A stretch of DNA of 64,000 bases from assembly GCA_044220535.1 (NCBI GenBank), contig JBGAQU010000003.1, positions 1 through 64,000 on the forward strand, written 5' to 3'. The notes beneath the pieces were generated by a model that was given only the letters and a program-made list of their open reading frames with translations, did not search any database and had not been told where the DNA came from. Shown here piece by piece: positions 59,193-64,000 of the stretch (within the stretch, counting starts at the first letter, position 1; each line of letters opens with the position of its first letter). Source of the DNA: JBDHTS01 sp044220535. GTDB lineage: Bacteria > Pseudomonadota > Alphaproteobacteria > Micavibrionales > Micavibrionaceae. A program made the position numbers and the translations under genes.

Positions 59193-59578
59193 CGCGTGGA
59201 TTTTTGTGTTTGGCCCACCTTTGCTGCGACCAATAGCACTGGCCAGGGCCCCCCTTTTTCGCCGCGCGCGCAGCGATGGACCTTGATGCTTGAACTGTCG
59301 ATCATCAGCCGGTCAGGCGCCCCTTCCGCCCCCGCCAGGGCAGCGAAAATATCCGCCCATATCCCGCGCTCGGACCAGCGCACGAAACGGTTATACAGCG
59401 TCTTCTTCGGGCCGTAATCCTTTGGCGCATCGCCCCACCGCCCGCCTGATTTAAGTACATGCACGATCCCGCTCAACACACGCCGGTCGTCCACGCGTTT
59501 CATGCCGCGTGTATTCGTCGGCAAAAGCGGCGCAATCCTTGACCATTGCGCATCCGTAAACCAGAATAAATCAGACAT
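59189..59578 (-). CDS. IS5-family transposase, OrfA part
   Basis: The 129-residue frame has the N-terminal DUF4096-type domain (MSDLFWFTDAQWSRIAPLLP, GGRWGDAPKDYGPKKTLYNRF) and the first catalytic Asp in RLMIDSSSIKVHR. AAGGAGG precedes the ATG at 59578. After GEKGG the frame runs out of family resemblance until its stop, because the real coding continues in the -1 frame. OrfA plus OrfB would give the active transposase. Confidence 0.9.
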   Translation of the reverse strand: MSDLFWFTDAQWSRIAPLLPTNTRGMKRVDDRRVLSGIVHVLKSGGRWGDAPKDYGPKKTLYNRFVRWSERGIWADIFAALAGAEGAPDRLMIDSSSIKVHRCARGEKGGPWPVLLVAAKVGQTQKSTR

Positions 59579-59689
59579 ATATCAATCCTCCTTAAGGAGA
59601 TTGAATCATGCCGGGCGGAAAATGGGAATCGGAATTAGCAGATCGCGTTAATGGGTCCGGACCCTAGAGATCAAAAAGATCCCAAAAGC

Positions 59690-59938
59690 ATGGAAAATAT
59701 TACAAACATGGAGCGTGCAGATTTGCATCATGAAAAATATTCCCTTAAAGGAGAAGTTTTCGGAAAAGATATTTTTCTTAAGAGCGTAACTATTGAAGTT
59801 ACGAATGAGCCTATAACGGATCGTTTAAACAAAATTTTACCATCATTCGGCCCTGAAACTGGATTTGCTCAATGGCAAAAAACTCTGCAATATGGTGATC
59901 CTCTTTATCTTGATCGAAGTGATTTTATTAGGAGATAA
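59690..59938 (+). CDS. Small hypothetical protein before the lipase-like gene
   Basis: The 82-residue product from ATG 59690 is soluble, mixed alpha and beta, and contains FGKDIFLKSVTIEVTNEPI and a C-terminal GDPLYLDRSDFIRR. The frame can be read upstream into the IS end, but that part is IS sequence. It is AT-rich like its neighbours. The lipase gene begins two bases after its stop, so the two are translated together. No family recognised; a cognate immunity or helper role is only a thought from position. Confidence 0.55.
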   Translation: MENITNMERADLHHEKYSLKGEVFGKDIFLKSVTIEVTNEPITDRLNKILPSFGPETGFAQWQKTLQYGDPLYLDRSDFIRR

Positions 59939-59940
59939 AA

Positions 59941-61398
59941 ATGAACGATACACTTTTCAAAGCCATTTTAGCTATGGATTCATACAATCGCGGCTACAAT
60001 GCTGGTATTATTTTGTCAGGCACATCTATTGGAAACGCATCAATTCTTGTCGACTCCCAAATTCTTAAAGATACAAGCGGAGCGAGTATTGATCAATCTG
60101 TCGGCTTTTACGCCATCGCCTATCAATACGACAGTCAGATCACAATCGCCTATCGCGGGACGGACCAGTATATCTCACCGATAGCCAAGGATGTGGTTTA
60201 CGGGTACAGCGTGGGCGCAGGCCTGCCTGAGTCTGCGCAATCAAGACAGGCGTTTGGATTTTACAAAGCCGTATCTGATCTGCAGGCCGGCAACGCGAGC
60301 AGCAACCCGTTCGCCGCGAATATTTCCGTGACCGGTCATTCCATGGGCGGCGGGCTGGCCGGACTTGTGGGAGCAACCTACGGAAAGATCGGCATATTAT
60401 TTGATAACATGGCATTTGAAAGCGCAGCGGAACAGTTGTCCTACGACAGGCAAATCTATCTTACATCAAGTCCATCTTCTTATGCTCTTGCATTTGCAAA
60501 TGGTTTGGTCGACAGTTCTCCGCAGTTCTTGCAAACAGTTTACGGCTCGGGCGCAACTCCTGCCGCGACAAGCTATTTGCGCCTGAGTTCTATTGACGTG
60601 GAAGGCGAGCCTTTAGGCAATTCTTTTGTGCCAGGCAGCCACTCAAACCAGCAGCACACGCCTATTACAAGCCTTGGTATCGGCAATGTAAGTTCGAGCG
60701 AACTTGCGCCCGACAATCCATGGTGGAAGAATTTCCTCGAAACCAGCCTGCACAGCGCGGCGACACTGGTCATGTTGGAATATGCGGATACGATCAAGGC
60801 TGCTAAAGGTGAGGACTGGAAGTTAGCTTCCAAATATTTCTGGCCTGTCTTGTATGACGGCGACTTCGCCCAAAGCATAGGGATGGACGCCATACCGGGC
60901 CGTTATAATACCGAACCTGAAAAAAACGCTCATGATTACTCGACGATCCTCCGCACGATCATCGCCTATTCCGCTATAGACAGCGGCGCGACAATCTTCG
61001 GCAATACAGGTATCCGGTCATTATATAATGACGCAAACGAGCTTGGCGTGGCCGCCGGCACGGACCCAAAACTGCTTCCTTCCGCGATTAAAACCTACAG
61101 CAAAGAGATTTCCCAGTCCTTCGTGCAGTATGCCGGGGAACTGGCGTTGAACAAGGTATCGCTGTCCGGCACGAACACTGCCGTCCTGAACGGCGTTCTG
61201 GGATTGAACGCTACCGCCCACACCCTCTCCATCAACTTCTCCGACACGCAGTGGAAGGCGGCTGGCCTGAAAGCCGAGTCTGATGGAACGCTCTCGATCG
61301 TATCCCGTGACGACCTTGCGAACAAAATCCTTGGCGAGCCGGATACGGGATCGCCGGCGCGGTANACGGCGCAATCCTTGACCATTGCGCATCCGTAA
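59941..61398 (+). CDS. Lipase-like alpha/beta hydrolase, truncated by an IS end
   Basis: The frame has the lipase class 3 pattern: QITIAYRGTDQYISP and the nucleophile elbow ISVTGHSMGGGLAGLVGA with Ser at about residue 134. A possible catalytic Asp lies in FDNMAFESA or later, and His in HSNQQHTPITSL. The normal coding runs to about 61364; from the ambiguous base at 61365 on it is sequence of an IS right end, so the last dozen residues are not original. The C-terminal segment before the break (about 390-475) is polar with repeats of Ala, Asn and Thr. There is no signal peptide; large type I secreted lipases have this start, but RTX repeats, if present, are lost here. Confidence 0.7.
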   Translation: MNDTLFKAILAMDSYNRGYNAGIILSGTSIGNASILVDSQILKDTSGASIDQSVGFYAIAYQYDSQITIAYRGTDQYISPIAKDVVYGYSVGAGLPESAQSRQAFGFYKAVSDLQAGNASSNPFAANISVTGHSMGGGLAGLVGATYGKIGILFDNMAFESAAEQLSYDRQIYLTSSPSSYALAFANGLVDSSPQFLQTVYGSGATPAATSYLRLSSIDVEGEPLGNSFVPGSHSNQQHTPITSLGIGNVSSSELAPDNPWWKNFLETSLHSAATLVMLEYADTIKAAKGEDWKLASKYFWPVLYDGDFAQSIGMDAIPGRYNTEPEKNAHDYSTILRTIIAYSAIDSGATIFGNTGIRSLYNDANELGVAAGTDPKLLPSAIKTYSKEISQSFVQYAGELALNKVSLSGTNTAVLNGVLGLNATAHTLSINFSDTQWKAAGLKAESDGTLSIVSRDDLANKILGEPDTGSPARXTAQSLTIAHP

Positions 61399-61506
61399 AC
61401 CAGAATAAATCAGACATATATCAATCCTCCTTAAGGAGATTGAATCATGCCGGGCGGAAAATGGGAATCGGAATTAGCAGATCGCGTTAATGGGTCCGGA
61501 CCCTAG
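61365..61506 (-). mobile_element. Right-end fragment of a second IS5-family copy at an ambiguous base
   Basis: 61367-61506 is identical to 59528-59667, the last 140 bases of the IS, including the start of OrfA and the terminal repeat. The left side stops at the single n at 61365. Probably a complete IS copy collapsed or cut at an assembly joint. Confidence 0.85.
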
Positions 61507-61627
61507 GAGTAGGAATTCGCTGGATCATAGATGGATTTAGACGACAAAATTTTAAAAACGAGTAACTGAATAATCGGTAAGAGCAGAAAATTTTTGAAAG
61601 CACATCTTTTAATCAAATGAAAAATTA

Positions 61628-61787
61628 ACCGCAGAGGCGCAGAGAACGCAGAGTTAAAGCGCCGCAGGCAGAAGAAAGTCTAACACGAATCCAGAGAAGA
61701 TCAGGGAAGAACACAAAGCCTTCGTGCGCTTCGTGATCCTCTTTGTGCCCTTCGTGTTAAAAACTTTCTTCTCTGCGCCCTGCGGGT
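61628..61787. repeat. Nested inverted-repeat element (about 160 bp)
   Basis: accgcagaggcgcagagaa (left) and ttctctgcgccctgcgggt (right) pair with one mismatch and a small bulge. Within them AACACGAA (61682) pairs with TTCGTGTT (61751). It fills half of the 321-base gene-free stretch 61507-61827, which otherwise shows no gene. Confidence 0.75.
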
Positions 61788-61827
61788 GAAACTTTTCTTG
61801 CTGAAACGGTGATACCACACAAGTCAC

Positions 61828-62343
61828 CTACCCCATCGCCCCTCTAATATCCTTCATCATCAGCATCAGCGTCATGTCGTCCACCGGCGACGCTTCAAAA
61901 CCGAATTTCGTGTAAAAGGCCTTCGCCTCGTCATCCAGCGCATGAACCAGCACGGCGCGCACGCCGATAATGTCGGCGGCGTTTTCACAGCGGATCAGCG
62001 CGTCCTTTAAAAGGGCGCAGCCCAGCCCCTGCCCCTGAACCGTCTGGTCGACCGCGAGGCGCGCCAGCAGGGCGATGGCGACGGAACCCGCGCGCGGCTG
62101 CCCTGCACCTGCGCGGCCTGTCGCCTCCGCCACCTTGATGCATCCGGCCGTCAGGGCGTAATAGCCCAGAACCGCATTGTCCTTATGCACGACATAGGTT
62201 TTGGCGCTGTCGCTGGCCTGCGCCGTCAGCGCGTATTTTTTCAGCCATTCGTCAAGCGCCGGGCGGTTGCAGGAGAATGATTTCAGGTCGTGGTCTTTGG
62301 TCAGTTTCTCGACGCCGGAAAACGCTTTTATATGCCGGGCCAT
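61828..62343 (-). CDS. GNAT-fold toxin (TacT/AtaT type)
   Basis: The 171-residue protein has the toxin-type GNAT layout: FSCNRPALDEWLKKYALTAQ near the N-terminus, YVVHKDNAVLGYYALTAG, the acetyl-CoA site in LLARLAVDQTVQGQGLGCALL and YTKFGFEASPVDDMTLML at the end. Such toxins acetylate the amino acid on charged tRNAs and stop translation. The antitoxin gene ends five bases upstream, so they form one operon. All expected motifs seem intact. Confidence 0.9.
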   Translation of the reverse strand: MARHIKAFSGVEKLTKDHDLKSFSCNRPALDEWLKKYALTAQASDSAKTYVVHKDNAVLGYYALTAGCIKVAEATGRAGAGQPRAGSVAIALLARLAVDQTVQGQGLGCALLKDALIRCENAADIIGVRAVLVHALDDEAKAFYTKFGFEASPVDDMTLMLMMKDIRGAMG

Positions 62344-62348
62344 AAAAA

Positions 62349-62627
62349 CTAATCCAGGACGGATTTTTCGGTCAGCAGTTTTTTCAGGCTAGGCTTTGCC
62401 TGTACAGGCCGATCCAGCGCCTTCATAAAAGCCGCCATGCTGGCCGCCGATACCGCGAATTCCGTTTCATCGGCCAGATCCATTTCAACCTGTTTCATGA
62501 TGCTGCGGCGCGCATAATCGCTCGGCCCCAGGTCTTTTGCCCGCGCCGCGCGATCGATCATAGCCCGTTCGCGCGCGCTGGCGCGAAAGCTGATGCCGGG
62601 CGTTCTAGTGGTTTTTCTTTGCGCCAT
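62349..62627 (-). CDS. DUF1778 (TacA-type) antitoxin
   Basis: The 92-residue protein has a ribbon-helix-helix N-terminal region (TPGISFRASARERAMIDRAARAKDLGPSDYARRSIM) and a C-terminal tail (AFMKALDRPVQAKPSLKKLL) that wraps the toxin in known TacA/TacT pairs. It neutralises the GNAT toxin and binds its own promoter; a perfect palindrome lies 24 bases upstream of the ATG. Confidence 0.9.
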   Translation of the reverse strand: MAQRKTTRTPGISFRASARERAMIDRAARAKDLGPSDYARRSIMKQVEMDLADETEFAVSAASMAAFMKALDRPVQAKPSLKKLLTEKSVLD

Positions 62628-62651
62628 AATTTTGATTCCGTAAAAACATTC

Positions 62652-62670
62652 TGTATTACAATGTAATACA
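62652..62670. promoter_or_regulatory. Perfect palindromic operator of the toxin-antitoxin operon
   Basis: TGTATTACAATGTAATACA has two 9-base arms around one central base. Ribbon-helix-helix antitoxins bind such palindromes; TTGAAA just beyond it (62676-62671) could be the -35 of the operon. The 335 bases 62628-62962 hold no gene; the rest is AT-rich, then GC-rich with short hairpins. Confidence 0.8.
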
Positions 62671-62962
62671 TTTCAAGTTAAAAACCAGTTAAGATAAAAG
62701 GATTATATTCCTTTATATTATATTTGTCCATAAAGATTGCAGTCAGCCTCCAATGATTTATACTGGATTTGCGTTTGAAAGCGCGCCCCATTACCGGCCA
62801 CCGCCCCCGACAGGGCGGCTTATCATGCCTGCATTATCCGCGCGGCCTGATATGCCTTTCCTTGTCGGGAGTGCGGCGAATACAACAGCCTCTGGCGAAT
62901 AAGCCCCACGTGTAATGGCGTGCTTTCAAGCTCCCGGCATCAGGAAAAGGAGTTTGGCCGCC

Positions 62963-63247
62963 ATGCATGTTCACAACCCAGGGTTTTATCTTCATGTCGC
63001 GCGCAGCGTGCGGGATTTGCGGGCGCGGATCGGCGCGCAGGTCCATGCGGCGCGGCTGCAGCGCGGCGTGACGATGGAGCGGCTGTCCCGCCTGTCCGGC
63101 CTGCCGCCCCGCGTGATCGACCAGATCGAACTCGGCAAGGGCGAAACCGACCTGGCCCACCTCACCGCCCTTGCGCTCGCGCTGGGGGTGGATGTGACGA
63201 CGCTCCTCTCCCCACCCCGTCAACCCGGCGCAGGCCGGGACCCATAG
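62963..63247 (+). CDS. XRE-type helix-turn-helix protein ending in a REP element
   Basis: From ATG 62963, with AAAAGGAG upstream, the product has 94 residues. RIGAQVHAARLQRGVTMERLSRLSGLPPRVIDQIELGKGETD is a lambda-repressor-like DNA-binding domain, followed by LAHLTALALALGVDVTTLL, its normal end. The final residues SPPRQPGAGRDP and the stop are encoded by the left arm of the REP element at 63219. It may be a regulator of unknown targets; there is no neighbour on the same strand. Confidence 0.75.
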   Translation: MHVHNPGFYLHVARSVRDLRARIGAQVHAARLQRGVTMERLSRLSGLPPRVIDQIELGKGETDLAHLTALALALGVDVTTLLSPPRQPGAGRDP

Positions 63248-63338
63248 GATAATGCCGTTGCACTGGAAGGCTGATGAAAAACTGCGCCGCCCGTGCTGCC
63301 CATGCCACTGCATGGATCCCGGCCTTCGCCGGGATGAC
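63219..63338. repeat. Long REP-pair element (120 bp) with diverged left arm
   Basis: Left arm gtcaacccggcgcaggccgg (one change in the tip), right arm ccggccttcgccgggatgac, inner part starting cccat and ending catggat. The left arm is the 3' end of the HTH gene. Confidence 0.85.
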
Positions 63339-63349
63339 GGTTAAGGAAG

Positions 63350-63766
63350 ATGCCCATCGATTTGAACTCCTGCGCTTTCCCCGCTATCCTTATCTATGAA
63401 TTATGTCCCCATTCCCTGCTGCCCTTCTTGTCTCTCGCCGCCTGTGGCCCGCAGGATGCTCCGCGCACTGCGCCCACCGCACCGCTGACCTCATCGCCCG
63501 ACCAGTGGCTCGGCAAATGGAACGGCATCGAAGGCTCGTCCCTGACCATTGAAAAAGCCAATGACGCCTTCGCGGTCACCATCATCAACTTGGACGGCCC
63601 GCGCAGTTTCCCCGCGCTGGAGACGCCGCAGGGCCTGCTGGTCACCCGCGACAACACTGCGCTGATGATCCATCCCGGCACGGGGAAGGACACAGGCATG
63701 AAATGGCTGGAAGATAAAAAGACCTGCCTGGTCGTCGCGGCCAATGAAGGCTATTGCCGGGATTGA
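63350..63766 (+). CDS. Putative small lipoprotein
   Basis: The 138-residue frame contains SLLPFLSLAACGPQDAPR, a likely lipobox (LAAC), followed by a domain with DQWLGKWNGIEGSSLTIEKAND, which looks like a beta-barrel or lipocalin-like start. The ATG at 63350 gives an odd, uncharged N-terminus with two Cys, and TAAGGAAG lies too close for a proper site, so the start is unsure. The end is CLVVAANEGYCRD. It would be an outer- or inner-membrane-anchored periplasmic protein; no family is recognised with certainty. Confidence 0.6.
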   Translation: MPIDLNSCAFPAILIYELCPHSLLPFLSLAACGPQDAPRTAPTAPLTSSPDQWLGKWNGIEGSSLTIEKANDAFAVTIINLDGPRSFPALETPQGLLVTRDNTALMIHPGTGKDTGMKWLEDKKTCLVVAANEGYCRD

Positions 63767-63858
63767 TTCTTGTTCAATTTATAACCTTTATAGATATTAC
63801 GTTTTTAATTTTTTAACTACAGTAAAGCGCAGAAATTAGCGCCGCAGGCACCTAAGTC

Positions 63859-63931
63859 TTTGAACCACTGAAGCGACGAGGACACTGAGATCGCGGTGTC
63901 TCAGTGTCCTCAGTGCGCTCAGTGGTTCAAA
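63859..63931. repeat. Inverted-repeat element related to that at 61628
   Basis: tttgaaccactgaagcgacg and its partner ending cagtggttcaaa form arms of about 32 bases. Just before it gcgccgcaggca repeats a segment at 61658, so both elements share an outside core. No gene is visible from 63767 to the window end. Confidence 0.7.
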
Positions 63932-64000
63932 CCTTTTTTGCGATGCGCGCGGCTTTGATTCTGCGTTCTCTCCGATTTTATTTTAATACGCTCATGCACC

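Larger units (their letters stand above)
58808..59667 (-). mobile_element. IS5-family insertion sequence (IS427-like), about 860 bp
   Basis: Imperfect terminal inverted repeats (CTAGGATCCAGACTCATTAA at the left; CTAGGGTCCGGACCCATTAA on the complementary strand at the right, 16 of 20 equal) enclose two overlapping transposase frames. CTAG at both ends fits a TA or CTAG target duplication. It sits between the gene at 58395 and the gene at 59690. Confidence 0.9.

Noticed and set aside
63890..63931. tRNA-like 'ggttcaaa' segment
   Set aside because: It is part of an inverted repeat; no cloverleaf, anticodon arm or CCA-type end can be drawn.

Overview
The window looks like a chromosomal segment of a free-living alphaproteobacterium of moderately high GC content. 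Markers that are typical of or confined to that class are a TIGR02302/DUF4175-type membrane protein, an aa3-type cytochrome oxidase small subunit, an HdaA-type DnaA-related ATPase, and ETF-ubiquinone oxidoreductase beside a family-4 uracil-DNA glycosylase and a soluble lytic transglycosylase. Order and family cannot be fixed from this sequence; a deep Rhodospirillales- or Micavibrio-like lineage is a guess. No rRNA, tRNA or CRISPR array was seen. One ambiguous base (61365), a frameshift in purM and a frameshift in a protease gene suggest draft or metagenome-derived sequence, so single-base events deserve caution.

Layout. 1-11750: a DUF58/BatA-type 'aerotolerance' locus in an unusual form. Two proteins that are normally single polypeptides, the BatA-DUF4159 protein and the DUF4175 protein, each appear as two separate genes on opposite strands, and each detached periplasmic part has its own signal peptide. 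11841-14191: an HTTM-like membrane protein with a partner, a Crp/Fnr regulator and a stand-alone response regulator. 14188-19536: a TetR-controlled RND efflux operon (tetR, a small ORF, adaptor, pump) with matching operator sequences before tetR and before the pump genes. 19584-24324: a secreted subtilase with P domain and RTX repeats, broken by a frameshift. 24479-32447: a Sel1/peptidoglycan-binding polarity-type protein, ispE, a TPR lipoprotein, ETF-QO and UDG. 32767-39669: lytic transglycosylase, acetyltransferase, small stress-type proteins, HtpX, a DUF6782-like metallopeptidase and a tiny self-contained gene. 39757-46415: alaS, ndk, a large hybrid histidine kinase and a cytochrome oxidase small subunit. 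46458-58392: purN, purM (frameshifted), a DUF2066 protein, PerM-like permease, hdaA, sixA-like phosphatase, a divergent OtsA, rnd, a secreted cysteine-peptidase-like protein and aspS. 58395-61506: an AT-rich island starting right after aspS, with an IS5-family element and a lipase-like gene cut by a second IS copy at the ambiguous base. 61507-64000: a TacA/TacT toxin-antitoxin pair with a perfect palindromic operator, an HTH protein, a putative lipoprotein and inverted-repeat elements.

A recurrent theme is a family of short palindromic repeats (cores gtcatcccggcgaaagccgg / ccggctttcgccgggatgac). They occur as single hairpins of 26 bp, paired elements of about 68 bp, and long pairs of about 120-145 bp. 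They sit between genes and also shape genes: one lies in frame inside alaS, one forms the end of an HTH gene, and an unrelated repeat forms the start of the UDG gene.
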